Shown here in pieces: positions 28,303-42,260 of a stretch of DNA of 64,000 bases. Source of the DNA: Litorilituus sediminis (GTDB taxonomy: Bacteria > Pseudomonadota > Gammaproteobacteria > Enterobacterales > Alteromonadaceae); the NCBI RefSeq assembly GCF_004295665.1, contig NZ_CP034759.1, forward strand, positions 2,108,001 to 2,172,000, read 5' to 3'. Position numbers and translations under genes: made by a program. Every line of letters begins with the position of its first letter. Positions within the stretch are counted from its first letter, which is position 1. Below the pieces are notes generated by a model. The model searched no databases, had not been told where the DNA came from, and was given only the letters and a program-made list of their open reading frames with translations.

Positions 28303-29271
28303 ATGCAACGACTAGCACCTGCTCTGCGTCAAGACAATGTTCCACTCGATCTCATTTCACTGATTAAAACTATACTGGCAGCGACCAAAGAGATTTCTTT
28401 TCGTGTTAGCCAAGCCCACTTAGGTGGCTTAATGGGCTCAACCTTAGATGAAAACATTCAAGGTGAAGTACAAAAGAAACTTGATGTTGTCGCTAACGAA
28501 TTGTTTAAAGACATTTTACTTGAGTCAGGTTTTGTTAGAGCAATCTCTTCAGAAGAAGAAGATTCATCGGTTGCAGGCGATCCTGAAGGTAAGTTTTTAG
28601 TCTCATTTGACCCGCTAGATGGTAGCTCAAATATCGATATTAACTCACTGATTGGTACCATTTTCTCAATCCATGAAGCGATTCCTGGAATGGATGCAGA
28701 AGATCCAGCACAATTTCAACAGCCGGGTAACAAACAAGTATGTGCTGGCTACGTACTTTATGGCCCGTCAACTATGTTAGTTATGACCACAGGTAGCGGT
28801 ACACACTTCTATGTATTAGATAGAACTCATGGCGGCTACTTATTAGTTGATCGCAATGTACAAGTACCAAAAGATACCCAAGAATTCGCTATTAATATGT
28901 CAAACCAACGTTTTTGGCAAGCACCTATGCAAAACTATATTAACGACTTAGTTGCAGGTGAGACTGGCCCACGCGGTAAAAACTTTAACATGCGCTGGAT
29001 TGCTGCCATGGTGGGTGATATCCACCGCGTACTAACTCGTGGCGGTATTTTTACTTACCCAGCTGATAACAAAAAACCTGAGCAACCATATAAGCTACGC
29101 TTAATGTATGAAGCCAACCCTATGTCCTTCTTAATTGAACAAGCGGGCGGCGCAGCCATGACTAGCCAAGGCCGTATTATGGACATTCAGCCAGAAAGCA
29201 TCCACCAACGCGTGGAAGTGATTATGGGCTCAGCGAATGAAGTAGAAACTTGTTTGAGTTATTACAAGTAA
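28303..29271 (+). CDS. fbp: Fructose-1,6-bisphosphatase class I
   Basis: The 322-residue enzyme hydrolyses fructose-1,6-bisphosphate in gluconeogenesis. The metal-binding signature [12 protein letters not shown] and the upstream SSEEEDSSV segment are intact, as is the [20 protein letters not shown] substrate region. Length is normal for class I. It is a single gene with a strong hairpin downstream. It shares TGAAA/TTTCA-type palindromes with pckA, the other gluconeogenic gene in the window. Confidence 0.97.
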   Translation: MQRLAPALRQDNVPLDLISLIKTILAATKEISFRVSQAHLGGLMGSTLDENIQGEVQKKLDVVANELFKDILLESGFVRAISSEEEDSSVAGDPEGKFLVSFDPLDGSSNIDINSLIGTIFSIHEAIPGMDAEDPAQFQQPGNKQVCAGYVLYGPSTMLVMTTGSGTHFYVLDRTHGGYLLVDRNVQVPKDTQEFAINMSNQRFWQAPMQNYINDLVAGETGPRGKNFNMRWIAAMVGDIHRVLTRGGIFTYPADNKKPEQPYKLRLMYEANPMSFLIEQAGGAAMTSQGRIMDIQPESIHQRVEVIMGSANEVETCLSYYK

Positions 29272-29291
29272 CATAAAGTAAACTGATAATA

Positions 29292-29336
29292 TTTAGCCCC
29301 CTAAGCAAGTACACAGCTTATTTAGCGGGGGCTAAA
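29292..29336 (+). terminator. Terminator downstream of fbp
   Basis: TTTAGCCCCC (29292-29301) pairs with GGGGGCTAAA (29327-29336), with inner TAAGC/GCTTA pairing. The stem is GC-rich; the downstream T content is low, so it may need Rho or act as a stabiliser. Confidence 0.65.
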
Positions 29337-29440
29337 AGATCTAGCTCTCACTAACTTATCAGCTAGCCGGTTGGTAATACCTAATCACTTCCCCCATATT
29401 AGAAGAATAACTCATAACATTAGATAAAAAGGATTTTTAC

Positions 29441-30244
29441 ATGGCTCATTTAGCCCAACTTTTCTTCATATTTTTCTCTGCCCTTATCACAGTTAACTTT
29501 TCTGCTTATGCAGATAACGCCCCCTATAAACCAAACTCAAACACTTGGGTACTTCACTCAAGCGAACAGCAAGTTTTATTACTGGGAGTTGAGCATAGCT
29601 ACGATGCTAGTCACCCACAATTTGCCGATATCGAAAAAATGTATCAAGCATTCAAGCCGACATTAATTTTACTCGAAGGTGGTAACTGGCCAACAAAAGC
29701 TAGCCAACAGGCAGCAATTGATTGCTGTGGTGAAATGGGCTTTCTACAGTATTTAGCTCAACAAGACGGTGTAAAAGTTAAAACATGGGAAGGTAGCTCT
29801 GTGGATGAAAGTAAATTCGTACTAGAAAAGCACTCTAAAGAAAAGCTAAAACTATTTTATGTATTAAGGCAACTGCCCCAAATTTTACGGGACAATAATG
29901 AACAAACAACACTTGAAGAAATAAGCACTTTATTAGGTTCTACAGGAATGCCAGCCATGGAGTACCAATTATCAGGAAAACCTACCAACATCGATGATAT
30001 AAACAACCAACTTGCGCTAATATCAAATAAAACAATAGCATGGCATGACTTTACATCAGCAGCTCGGTTTGACGATATTATCTCAAGCCCTGGTTTTGAA
30101 GAGTTAGCGGCGATAAAAGATAGAGTAAATAGCTTTCGTGATAAGAGTGCTATTGAGCAATTAAATAACGCTAGACAAGCAAATGAAAGAGTTTTACTTA
30201 TCATGGGGAAACTTCATTTTAGGCCTATCATGGCTAGCTTATAA
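29441..30244 (+). CDS. Secreted TraB/GumN-like protein
   Basis: The 267-residue protein has a signal peptide (cleavage near AYADNA) and a fold resembling TraB/GumN: an early LLLGVEHSYDA motif, ILLEGGNWP, and a late LLIMGKLHF. Family members are suspected metal-dependent hydrolases, but the two conserved GxxH-type motifs are only partly matched. AAAAAGGA sits 6 bases before the ATG. It stands alone between fbp and ppaC. I give the family with moderate confidence and no function. Confidence 0.6.
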   Translation: MAHLAQLFFIFFSALITVNFSAYADNAPYKPNSNTWVLHSSEQQVLLLGVEHSYDASHPQFADIEKMYQAFKPTLILLEGGNWPTKASQQAAIDCCGEMGFLQYLAQQDGVKVKTWEGSSVDESKFVLEKHSKEKLKLFYVLRQLPQILRDNNEQTTLEEISTLLGSTGMPAMEYQLSGKPTNIDDINNQLALISNKTIAWHDFTSAARFDDIISSPGFEELAAIKDRVNSFRDKSAIEQLNNARQANERVLLIMGKLHFRPIMASL

Positions 30245-30353
30245 ATAATCACTATAGCTCACACCTTATTCGTTTTTTCAGCAGACTTTTCTACTATACC
30301 CAAATAACATCAGCTTTGATAAAATAGTGAGCAAATTACAGGAGAGCTTTTTT

Positions 30354-31274
30354 ATGCCGCATTATGTTGTGGGTCACAAGATCCCAGATTCAGATTCAAT
30401 TTGTTCAGCCATTGCGCTGTCTTATTTAAAAACTACGCTAGGCGAAGAAACCGTACCAGCGCGTTTAGGTGAGCTATCACCAGAAACTTTATTTATTCTA
30501 GATAAATTCGGTTTTGAACAACCAGAGCTTAAAATGAGCTATGCTGGTGAAAGCCTTTATATTGTTGATCACTCTGAGCGTACTCAAGGCCCAGATGATA
30601 TTGATGAAGCAACTATTCTAGGTATTATTGATCACCACAAATTAGGTGATATCACAACATCAACTCCGCTTGAATGTTGGATTCGCCCAGTTGGTTGTAC
30701 TAATACCATCATTAAAATGATGTATGATTTTCACAATGTGGAAATTCCAAAAAACATCGCTGGTGCTATGATGTGCGCTATTTTAAGTGACACGGTTATT
30801 TTCAAATCACCAACTTGCACCACTGCCGATATCAAGTGTGTTGAAGCCTTAGCTGAAATTGCCGGTATTGACGACCCAGAAACGCTGGGCATGGAAATGT
30901 TCAAGGTTAAATCTGCGGTTGAAGGCACGCCAGTTCGTGACTTAGTACTTCGCGACTTTAAAGACTTTGATATGAATGGCAACCTAGTAGGTATTGGTCA
31001 ATTAGAAGTGATTGATTTAGCTATTTTTGACGATATTAAAGCCGATCTTGAAGCTGATATTGCTAAGCTTAAAGCTGAAGGCAATCGCCATACGGTATTA
31101 TTACTGTTAACTGACATTATGAAAGAAGGCTCAGAAATGTTAGTAGTCAGTGATAGCGCTGATATTACCGAGCGCGCGTACGGCAAAGCAACCAGCGAAG
31201 GTAAAGTTTGGTTAGATGGCGTACTTAGCCGTAAGAAGCAAGTTGTACCACCATTACAAGAAGCATTTGCTTAA
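30354..31274 (+). CDS. ppaC: Manganese-dependent inorganic pyrophosphatase (family II)
   Basis: The 306-residue enzyme hydrolyses pyrophosphate to phosphate in the cytoplasm. DHH-family motifs are clear: HKIPDSDSICSA at the N-terminus, IVDHSE, and DHHKLGD; the C-terminal DHHA2 domain carries the SRKKQVVP substrate segment at the end. The start at 30354 is preceded by AGGAGAGC; a longer reading from 30327 would include this site and was rejected. Single gene, followed by a strong terminator. Confidence 0.96.
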   Translation: MPHYVVGHKIPDSDSICSAIALSYLKTTLGEETVPARLGELSPETLFILDKFGFEQPELKMSYAGESLYIVDHSERTQGPDDIDEATILGIIDHHKLGDITTSTPLECWIRPVGCTNTIIKMMYDFHNVEIPKNIAGAMMCAILSDTVIFKSPTCTTADIKCVEALAEIAGIDDPETLGMEMFKVKSAVEGTPVRDLVLRDFKDFDMNGNLVGIGQLEVIDLAIFDDIKADLEADIAKLKAEGNRHTVLLLLTDIMKEGSEMLVVSDSADITERAYGKATSEGKVWLDGVLSRKKQVVPPLQEAFA

Positions 31275-31299
31275 TCACATAACGTAAGCAGTACATATC

Positions 31300-31338
31300 A
31301 AAAAGCCCAGCAATTATGGTAATTGCTGGGCTTTTTTT
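31300..31338 (+). terminator. Terminator downstream of ppaC
   Basis: AAAAGCCCAGCAATTA (31301-31316) pairs with TAATTGCTGGGCTTTT after a 3-base loop and runs into seven Ts. Confidence 0.93.
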
Positions 31339-31489
31339 ATCTCAAATCACTAATATTCAAATTAGTATTATTCATCATAGTTATCAAAGGTAATCACTAT
31401 TTAAGCAAGACGATAGCACGGAGTTGACGCTAGTCAATGAGTACTTTCAACGCTGCATAAATAATGATTAACAAAGAAAACTAGATGAA

Positions 31490-34839
<3,350 letters not shown>

Positions 34840-34964
34840 GCCTAGTCTCCTCACCTATGTTGTGGGTTTTATATGGTTTTACCTAAAAAACTTTCGCTAT
34901 TTTTTATTTACCTATAATAGTAGTCGATTGAGTGTGCCTTGAATCAGCAATAAATGCAATAAAT

Positions 34965-34982
34965 TTTAAACAAGCGTTTAAA
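34965..34982. promoter_or_regulatory. PsrA/FadR-type palindrome upstream of fadBA
   Basis: TTTAAACAAGCGTTTAAA is an 18-base palindrome (7-bp arms, 4-base centre) with the AAAC-N4-GTTT core of PsrA-type operators, which repress beta-oxidation genes in many gammaproteobacteria. It lies between fadB and a divergent transporter gene and could serve both. Confidence 0.5.
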
Positions 34983-35104
34983 TTGATTGTTTAACACCTT
35001 GGTAAAGTACTTATTTGCCCAAAATAAATAAAAATCATTACATGAAAAATAAACTCACGTAAACTAATAACAGCTAAGCTTCTAATCAAATTGAGTCTAA
35101 CCTT

Positions 35105-36292
35105 ATGAGCTCAAAAAAATTCTTTAATCAACCAGAAAAATTACTCTTAGCGATGGCATTCACTATGCCGCTGGTATTCTCTGTTTGGATGGTGTTACTT
35201 AATAATTTTGTTGTTGAAAAAGCGAATTTTACTGGTGTAGAAATAGGCATATTGCAAAGCTTACGAGAAATTCCCGGCTTTTTGGCCTTTACCGTTATTT
35301 ACTTGCTACTTTTTATCAAAGAGCAAAAACTGGCTTTATTATCACTGGCAATAACCAGCATAGGCGTATTTCTCACTGGTTTTTTCCCAAGTGCTTTTGG
35401 CCTTTATATCACCACCATTATTATGTCTGTTGGCTTTCATTATTTCGAAACTGTTAGCCAGTCCTTAACGCTACAATGGTTAGATAAAGATAAAACAGCT
35501 CATTTTATGGGTAAGATGTTATCAGCCAAGTCAATCGCCTCCCTTATTGCTTTTTCTAGCATTTGGCTACTTATGGAGTATTTTACTTGGTCGTATCAAG
35601 CAACTTATGCACTTTTTGGTGGTTGCGCTTTAATTATCACTACTCTATTAGCCTTAGCGTTTAAACAGTTTCCCGACAAAGCTGAGCAAAATAAAAAATT
35701 AGTACTGAAAAAGCGCTACTGGCTTTTTTACGCCTTAACGTTTTTCAGCGGCGCGAGAAGGCAAATCTTTGTGGTATTTGCTGGTTTTTTAATGGTAGAA
35801 AAATTTAACTATAGTGTTGCTGAAATCAGTGCGCTATTTCTGATTAATTATGTATTTAATTGGTTATTTGCGCCATCAATCGGTAAGCTTATTGCTCGCA
35901 TAGGTGAAAGCGCAGCCTTACGTATTGAATACATAGGTTTAATGGTTATTTTTATTAGCTATGGCTTAGTAGAAAATGCCAATATTGCCGCCGCACTCTA
36001 TGTCATAGATCATTTGTTTTTTGCCTTAGCGATAGCAATTAAAACCTATTTCCAAAAGATTGCCTCACCTGAAGATATTGCTTCAACAGCAGGGGTAAGT
36101 TTTACTATTAATCATATCGCCGCTGTCGTTATTCCAGCATTGCTTGGTTTGTTATGGATAGTTAACTCAAGTTGGGTATTTTTTATTGGTGCGGGCTTTG
36201 CTGCTTGCTCTTTGATATTGGCATTATTAATACCTAAACAGCCGCGCATTGGTGTAGAAGTGAGATTTAAAGAGTCACCACAAGTAAGTTAA
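35105..36292 (+). CDS. MFS transporter of unknown substrate
   Basis: The 395-residue protein has about 12 hydrophobic helices and an MFS-type layout, but the classical motif A is not clear. It ends with GVEVRFKESPQVS. It is divergent from fadBA and shares with it an upstream region carrying a PsrA-like palindrome, so a link to fatty-acid metabolism is possible but unproven. Confidence 0.75.
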   Translation: MSSKKFFNQPEKLLLAMAFTMPLVFSVWMVLLNNFVVEKANFTGVEIGILQSLREIPGFLAFTVIYLLLFIKEQKLALLSLAITSIGVFLTGFFPSAFGLYITTIIMSVGFHYFETVSQSLTLQWLDKDKTAHFMGKMLSAKSIASLIAFSSIWLLMEYFTWSYQATYALFGGCALIITTLLALAFKQFPDKAEQNKKLVLKKRYWLFYALTFFSGARRQIFVVFAGFLMVEKFNYSVAEISALFLINYVFNWLFAPSIGKLIARIGESAALRIEYIGLMVIFISYGLVENANIAAALYVIDHLFFALAIAIKTYFQKIASPEDIASTAGVSFTINHIAAVVIPALLGLLWIVNSSWVFFIGAGFAACSLILALLIPKQPRIGVEVRFKESPQVS

Positions 36293-36308
36293 AGATTTAC
36301 CTGTGGTG
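36276..36308. terminator. Hairpin spanning the end of the MFS gene
   Basis: CACCACAAGTAA (36276-36287) and TTACCTGTGGTG (36297-36308) pair at 11 of 12 positions. It lies in the 20-base gap between converging genes and overlaps the MFS stop codon. T-runs are weak. Confidence 0.5.
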
Positions 36309-36312
36309 GCAG

Positions 36313-38535
36313 TTAATGATTTTGTTTTAAAAAAGCAACAAAGTCTGCTTCTGGCATAGGTTTAGCGTAGTAAAAACCTTGAACTTCATCACAGCCAAGT
36401 TCAATTAATCTTTCCTGCTGCTCTATCTCTTCAATACCTTCGGCAATAATTTTAAGGTTCATTTTCTTGCCTAGGTTAATGATGGTTTCTGCTAAAACTG
36501 ACTGGCCTTCTTTATGAATGTCTGTGACAAAAGCGCGATCAACCTTCAAACGATCCAATGGCAGTTTTTGTAGGTAGCTTAATGATGAATATCCGGTACC
36601 AAAGTCATCTAAGGCTATGCTAATTCCTTCTGCTTTTAACTTAATTAAGGCATCTACCACTAATTGAGGATCATCCATTAAGATATTTTCAGTGATTTCT
36701 AACTCTAATTTACTTGGTCTAATTTGATGAGACTTCATTGTGTCAATTACAGTATCAACAAAATCATCACGTCTAAATTGAGGGATAGATACATTAACGG
36801 AAATACTTATATCAGCAAAATCTTGCTCTAAACGCTTTAATTGCTGACATGCTTGCGCAACAACCCAGTCGCCTATTTCAATAATTAAGCCTGAATATTC
36901 AGCAAGCGGGATAAACACTGCTGGCGAAACATAATTACCATCACTGGTACGCCAACGAAGCAAGGCCTCAGCACCAATAACTTTACCCGTATCCAAACTT
37001 AGCTGTGGCTGATACCAAAGCTCTAAGCAATTAGCAGCAAAATCATTACGCAATTGACGGATCATATTTAATCGCCACTGCATTTGATCTTCCATTTCTG
37101 GATTATAAAAAGCAAAGTGCTCTAAGCGATTTTTCTTCGCTAAGTTTAAAGCAATATTGATTTGGTTTAGTACTTTTACTCCTGTGCTTTCGGCATGTTC
37201 TTTGGTACATAAGCCAAAACAGGCATTGATAGGTAGATGTTGCTCACCAGCTGTAAATGGCTGATGAAATAATGACATCAAATTTTCAGGGTTAACAATT
37301 TCTTCCGGCCCGAGCACGCCAAAAACATCAGCGCCGACACGGGCAAACTTACAGTTACCTCCCATGCTGACCATGCGCTTAGCCACGGCTGATAATAATT
37401 GATTACCTATATCTTGCCCTAAGGCATCATTAATATCACTGAAATGATTAATATCAATTAATGCAGCAACCGTATGCTCGTCATTGTTTTGGGAAAAATC
37501 ATCTAGTAAGCGCAAAAACTCTAAACGATTAGGTAAACTTGTTAACCAATCTTTATATGCTGCATTGCTTAATTTTAAGAATAAGTGAACATTCTCATAG
37601 CCAACAGCAACGCCAGTTAAAAACACATCAAGTAATTGAGTTTGTGTTTCTGTTAGCGCTTTTGCTAACTCTACGTAAATAACAGCGCGATAATCACCCT
37701 TAGCGAAATATAAAGCTAAGCTATCATCTTGTATTTGGTGTTGCTGTTGTAGAAAAGCAGTTTTAACTAATTTACTTGCATGTTCATTTTTTAGACTATC
37801 TAGCTTTTGACCGACCACGCTTGGTGAAAAACCACTTTCTGCGAGCATATAAAAGCTTAGATCATCCGCATTTTCTATTATCCCTTGCCCTCTGGCACAA
37901 AAAACACTGCGAATATCATCAGAAATCAACGTAGTTAATTGTGATAATACGCCATGGCAAAATGCTGTTAATGAATGTTGAGAGGAAAGCTCAGTTGCAC
38001 CCGAGACAATTTTTTCTAAGCCTAAACGGTTTTCATTTACCGTAGCAATTTGTTGGTAAGAACGAATAGCAGCAAAAACTGTAGTCACTAACTTACGACG
38101 CGTTAACTCAGTTTTAGTTTTGTAATCATTAATGTCGTATTCTTTTATCACGCTCTCTTCTGGCGCATAACCCGGCTGGCCGGTTCTTAACACAATACGA
38201 ATATCTTGTCGTTGAAGATTTTCTCTAATGTGTTTCACCACATTTAAACCCGCATCGTCAGTTTCCATAACGACATCAAGCAATACTAAAACTATGTCTG
38301 GGTTCTCTTCAATTAATTGGCAGGCATCATTACCTGAATAGGCGTGCAAATACTCTAAACGTCGACCGAGTACAATAAGGTCTGATAACGCTAATTGTGT
38401 TACGGAATGGATTTCTGGGTCGTCATCAACAATCAACACTTGCCATGTATCATTACTGCCATGAGCTAGCGTTTCATCTTCATCACTATCATCGATAAAT
38501 AAAAAATCATCATTTGAATTTTCTGATGCTTGCAT
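36313..38535 (-). CDS. Response regulator with DUF3369, degenerate GGDEF and EAL domains (c-di-GMP phosphodiesterase)
   Basis: The 740-residue protein has a receiver domain (about 30-150, phospho-acceptor in VLVLLDVVMETDDAG), a DUF3369-like sensor domain (about 160-320), a GGDEF domain (about 325-475) and an EAL domain (about 485-735). The GGDEF signature reads GADVF, so cyclase activity is unlikely. The EAL domain keeps its key motifs (GAEALLRW, NVSIPQF, ELEITENIL, DDFGTGYSSL, KVDRAFV, QGFYYAKPMP), so it probably hydrolyses c-di-GMP under control of phosphorylation. No partner kinase is adjacent. Confidence 0.9.
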   Translation of the reverse strand: MQASENSNDDFLFIDDSDEDETLAHGSNDTWQVLIVDDDPEIHSVTQLALSDLIVLGRRLEYLHAYSGNDACQLIEENPDIVLVLLDVVMETDDAGLNVVKHIRENLQRQDIRIVLRTGQPGYAPEESVIKEYDINDYKTKTELTRRKLVTTVFAAIRSYQQIATVNENRLGLEKIVSGATELSSQHSLTAFCHGVLSQLTTLISDDIRSVFCARGQGIIENADDLSFYMLAESGFSPSVVGQKLDSLKNEHASKLVKTAFLQQQHQIQDDSLALYFAKGDYRAVIYVELAKALTETQTQLLDVFLTGVAVGYENVHLFLKLSNAAYKDWLTSLPNRLEFLRLLDDFSQNNDEHTVAALIDINHFSDINDALGQDIGNQLLSAVAKRMVSMGGNCKFARVGADVFGVLGPEEIVNPENLMSLFHQPFTAGEQHLPINACFGLCTKEHAESTGVKVLNQINIALNLAKKNRLEHFAFYNPEMEDQMQWRLNMIRQLRNDFAANCLELWYQPQLSLDTGKVIGAEALLRWRTSDGNYVSPAVFIPLAEYSGLIIEIGDWVVAQACQQLKRLEQDFADISISVNVSIPQFRRDDFVDTVIDTMKSHQIRPSKLELEITENILMDDPQLVVDALIKLKAEGISIALDDFGTGYSSLSYLQKLPLDRLKVDRAFVTDIHKEGQSVLAETIINLGKKMNLKIIAEGIEEIEQQERLIELGCDEVQGFYYAKPMPEADFVAFLKQNH

Positions 38536-38814
38536 ACTGCCCTCAGATAACTGGCTGGAAAACGAATGTTAGTGACCAGTTAAATATTTAAAATATCTTT
38601 ATACAAAATAACACTAGCTTAACTATAACCTAATACTACTTTTTTACACCATTAAATATCATAATAAAAGCCACTTTGACAATATTCAATAAAACCATAC
38701 AATAAAAATGTTGTTTCACGTAACAATTGTGAAAAAGTCGTACAAAATCATCCATTACTGTCTGTTTTTTGTACAACACATTACGACTTGCTATCAGTTT
38801 AAGGGATGAGGTTA

Positions 38815-39705
38815 ATGACTAAAGATAAAATGCCAATTGCGACTTCAAGTAGCACTGACAGTAACTTAACCACAACACCAGCTAAAGAGTCTGATAAACA
38901 TCACAAATCCAGTGACAGTAATACCAGCCAACAATTTCTCAAATTAACCAAATTATTTGCTGTCGATGGTGCTTTATTGCCCCCGGAAAAACAGATGCCA
39001 ATCGAAGATCGCTGTGAGAAAAGAGCACGACTTCTGCATTTACGAAAACAGCAAAATATTGAAAGTATCATGCAAAAAACACTTGCCTACTGTGCAAGTT
39101 CAGAAGTAAAACAACGTACAGATCAAGATTGGTTTAGCCGCTACATTAACCTCGCTGAAGGCATTAGTAATACCACGATGCAAGATTTATGGGCGAAAAT
39201 ACTTGCAGGTGAACTAGCCAAGCCGGGTTCCTTTTCCTTTAAGGCGTTACAAGTCTTTAGGGATATGAGCATCTTTGATGCCAAGCTTTTTGCTAAAGCC
39301 TGCTCATTGGCAGTACAAGATCAAAGTAAACGTAATATTAGAATTTTCTCAGGCAGCTACCAACAACCCGGGCTACTCAACTGGTTTTCCAAAGACCGAA
39401 TTCAAGGTATAAACCTCAGTCACTATGGCCTTAACTATGCTGACTTACTGGCACTAGCTGAAAACCATTTAATTTATATGCAGGAAAGCGAGCTATCTTT
39501 GAGTAACACCCAAGATAAACTCACGCTAAATTATAACGGCTTACCATTGAAGTTAACTGCTCGCAAAGCCAATACTAACATTCAGTTTTATAAATTCACC
39601 CCAATAGGCACTGAATTAGCACAGCTTATTTCTGATAAACCAAATGAAGACTTTTTTAATAATATAAATGACGTGTTAAGCAAACACTTTCATGTGACTA
39701 ACTAA
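38815..39705 (+). CDS. Conserved hypothetical protein (TIGR03899/DUF2806-like)
   Basis: The protein has about 296 residues and no signal peptide or membrane helix. The first 45 residues are Ser/Thr-rich and disordered-looking; the rest resembles the TIGR03899/DUF2806 group of Vibrio and Shewanella (DWFSRYINLAEGISNTTMQD, LWAKILAGELAKPGSFS). The ATG at 38815 was preferred to one at 38806 because AAGGGATG then sits at normal spacing. The 279-base region upstream contains inverted repeats TTTCAC/GTGAAA (38714-38734) and GTACAAAA/TTTTGTAC (38740-38774). Function unknown. Confidence 0.7.
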   Translation: MTKDKMPIATSSSTDSNLTTTPAKESDKHHKSSDSNTSQQFLKLTKLFAVDGALLPPEKQMPIEDRCEKRARLLHLRKQQNIESIMQKTLAYCASSEVKQRTDQDWFSRYINLAEGISNTTMQDLWAKILAGELAKPGSFSFKALQVFRDMSIFDAKLFAKACSLAVQDQSKRNIRIFSGSYQQPGLLNWFSKDRIQGINLSHYGLNYADLLALAENHLIYMQESELSLSNTQDKLTLNYNGLPLKLTARKANTNIQFYKFTPIGTELAQLISDKPNEDFFNNINDVLSKHFHVTN

Positions 39706-39724
39706 AAATACTGCCCCAGTAAAT

Positions 39725-39758
39725 ACACAAAAAGGCGACTTATGTCGCCTTTTTGTGT
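39725..39758. terminator. Bidirectional terminator between 38815 gene and cysH
   Basis: ACACAAAAAGGCGAC (39725-39739) pairs with GTCGCCTTTTTGTGT (39744-39758) with a 4-base loop and T-runs on both strands. Confidence 0.92.
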
Positions 39759-39772
39759 AGATAAGTTGATAA

Positions 39773-40534
39773 CTAAATACCATCACCATCAGTGTGTAAG
39801 CCACATTCTCGTTGACCACCACCAAAACGTGTTTCACTCTCATCCATACCTAAAGTAAGTGGTCTGGTACTGTGTACATCACCTACAGAAACATAACCTT
39901 CATCCCACAACGGATGATATGGCAAGTTATGCTTAGTTAAGTACTGATGCACATCTTTGTTATGCCAATCAATAATTGGATGCACCTTAAAGCGACCGCG
40001 TAAAATACTCACCACAGACAAACCTTGTCGGTGATCAGACTGTTGACGACGCACGCCTGAGAACCAAGTACCGGCATTCAGCTCAGACAAGCCTCGCTCT
40101 AACGGCTCAACTTTATTACGGCGATTATATTGCTTAAGGGCTTCATCACCTTGCGCCCATTGCTCACCATATTTAGCTATTTGCCATGCAGCACTTTCTT
40201 TTGCACTATAAACCTGTAAATTCAAGTTCAACTTATCGGTCAACTGATCAATAAAGCGATAGGTTTCAGGAAATAAGTGGCCTGTATCGGTTAAAATAAC
40301 CGGAATATTACTATCAACCTGCGTCATCATATGCAGCATAACCGCAGATTGAATACCAAAGCTTGATGATAAAACAAACTGTGAAGGCAAGTTTTCCATT
40401 GCCCACTCAATGCGCTGAGTCGCAGTTTGTTTTTCCAGTAACTCATTCCACTGGTTTAACCACGGCTCTGGTAATGATGCAGGAAAACGATTATTAATCG
40501 CCGGCTTCACTGTGGAACTATTCGCATTAATCAT
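39773..40534 (-). CDS. cysH: Phosphoadenylyl-sulfate (PAPS) reductase
   Basis: The 253-residue enzyme reduces PAPS to sulfite. It has the PAPS-binding [14 protein letters not shown] motif, the [11 protein letters not shown] segment and the C-terminal redox motif ECGLHT. The lack of the CC...CxxC iron-sulfur ligands marks it as a PAPS rather than APS reductase. It overlaps cysI by 8 bases and is the last gene of cysJIH. Confidence 0.96.
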   Translation of the reverse strand: MINANSSTVKPAINNRFPASLPEPWLNQWNELLEKQTATQRIEWAMENLPSQFVLSSSFGIQSAVMLHMMTQVDSNIPVILTDTGHLFPETYRFIDQLTDKLNLNLQVYSAKESAAWQIAKYGEQWAQGDEALKQYNRRNKVEPLERGLSELNAGTWFSGVRRQQSDHRQGLSVVSILRGRFKVHPIIDWHNKDVHQYLTKHNLPYHPLWDEGYVSVGDVHSTRPLTLGMDESETRFGGGQRECGLHTDGDGI

Positions 40535-42260
40535 GAAAGTCTCGCTTACTGACTTTTACTTCAGCAATAATGCCAGCACGAATGACAAAATCACCGAAAG
40601 CTTCATTTGTTTCACGCTCACTTGCCCAACGAGCAACTAAAGTATCTATTTCTGTCAGAATTTCTTGTTCACCTAAACCTTCTTTATACATTTTCGGCAC
40701 ACGCGTTCCCGCTAAGTTACCGCCTAAATGCATATTGTATTTACCAGGTCCTTTACCAACTAAGCCGATTTCCGCCAACATAGCGCGACCACAACCATTT
40801 GGACAGCCAGTAACACGTAGAATAATGCTGTCATCAGCCAAATCATGCTTGGCTAAAATACCTTCAACCTCATCTACCAAACCAGGCAAGTAACGCTCAG
40901 CTTCTGCCATAGCTAACGGACACGTTGGAAATGCCACACAAGCCATAGAGTCTTGGCGCTGCTTAGAAATACCGTCATCCATTAAACCATGAGCACGAGC
41001 AATTTCTTCAATTTGCGCCTTATCTTCAGGAGCGACGCCAGCAACAATTAAGTTCTGGTTCGCTGTCATGCGAAAATCACCTTTATGTACCTTAGCAATT
41101 TCAGCAACGCCTGTTTTTAATGGCTTACCTGGATAATCTAATAAACGACCATTTTCAATAAATAGCGCTAAGTGGTGCTTACCATCAAAACCTTCAACCC
41201 AACCTATGCGATCACCACGTCCTGTAAATTCATACGGGCGACTTTCTGCAAATGTAATACCTGCGCGCTTTTCTACTTCTGCTTTAAATACATCAGTACC
41301 AACACGATCTAAGGTATACTTGGTTTTGGCATTTTTACGATTTACACGGTTACCCCAGTCGCGTTGTGTTGTAACAACAGCAGCGGCTACATCTAACGTG
41401 TTTTCAAGCGGAACAAAACCTAAATCATCAGCACGACGAGGATAAGTTGACTTATCACCATGGGTCATGGCTAAGCCACCACCAACCAGCACGTTAAAAC
41501 CAACTAACTTGCCATTATCAGCAATGGCAACAAAGTTTAAGTCATTGGCATGCACATCCACGTCATTTTGTGGTGGAATAACTACCGTGGTTTTAAATTT
41601 ACGCGGTAAATAGTTACTACCTAAAATAGGCTCTTCAGTTGCTTCACCGTTAGGGCCTTCTAGTTTTTCACCATCTAACCAAATCTCGGCGTAAGCACGG
41701 GTTTTCGGTAATAAATGCTCACTGATTTTTGTCGCCCATTCATAGGCTTCTTGATGTAACTCAGACTCTACTGGGTTAGTGGTACATAACACATTTCGGT
41801 TTACATCACCTGCCGTGGCAATAGAATCAATACCTATGCTATTTAGCGTTTGATGCATTAACTTAATGTTTGGCTTTAAAACCCCGTGAAACTGAAATGT
41901 TTGACGCGTCGTTAAACGAATACTGCCATACATGGTTTTGTCTGCTGCAAACTTATCAATAGCTAACCACTGCTCAGGCTTGATAATACCGCCAGGCATG
42001 CGAGCACGTAACATAACATTATGCAAAGGTTCTAATTTTTGCTTAGTACGCTCTGCTCGAATATCACGGTCATCTTGTTGATACATACCGTGAAAACGGA
42101 TCAGCTGAAAGTTATCACCATTAAATCCGCCAGTAACGGCATCAGATAAGTCTTGCTCAATTGTGCCACGTAAAAAGTTACTTTCACCTTTTAAACGCTC
42201 GTTATCAGCCAGCTTACCCTCAACAATTAATGGGCCATTTGCTTGAGTTGAGTCTGTCAT
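40527..42260 (-). CDS. cysI: Sulfite reductase hemoprotein beta subunit
   Basis: The 577-residue protein carries the siroheme/4Fe-4S ligands in [11 protein letters not shown] and [13 protein letters not shown]. With CysJ it reduces sulfite to sulfide in assimilatory sulfate reduction. It shares one base with cysJ (TAATG overlap), so translation is coupled. Length is normal (E. coli 570). Confidence 0.97.
   Translation of the reverse strand: MTDSTQANGPLIVEGKLADNERLKGESNFLRGTIEQDLSDAVTGGFNGDNFQLIRFHGMYQQDDRDIRAERTKQKLEPLHNVMLRARMPGGIIKPEQWLAIDKFAADKTMYGSIRLTTRQTFQFHGVLKPNIKLMHQTLNSIGIDSIATAGDVNRNVLCTTNPVESELHQEAYEWATKISEHLLPKTRAYAEIWLDGEKLEGPNGEATEEPILGSNYLPRKFKTTVVIPPQNDVDVHANDLNFVAIADNGKLVGFNVLVGGGLAMTHGDKSTYPRRADDLGFVPLENTLDVAAAVVTTQRDWGNRVNRKNAKTKYTLDRVGTDVFKAEVEKRAGITFAESRPYEFTGRGDRIGWVEGFDGKHHLALFIENGRLLDYPGKPLKTGVAEIAKVHKGDFRMTANQNLIVAGVAPEDKAQIEEIARAHGLMDDGISKQRQDSMACVAFPTCPLAMAEAERYLPGLVDEVEGILAKHDLADDSIILRVTGCPNGCGRAMLAEIGLVGKGPGKYNMHLGGNLAGTRVPKMYKEGLGEQEILTEIDTLVARWASERETNEAFGDFVIRAGIIAEVKVSKRDFHD

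Noticed and set aside
40570..40893. Plus-strand ORFs over cysI and other minus-strand genes
   Set aside because: Shadows of strongly supported core genes.
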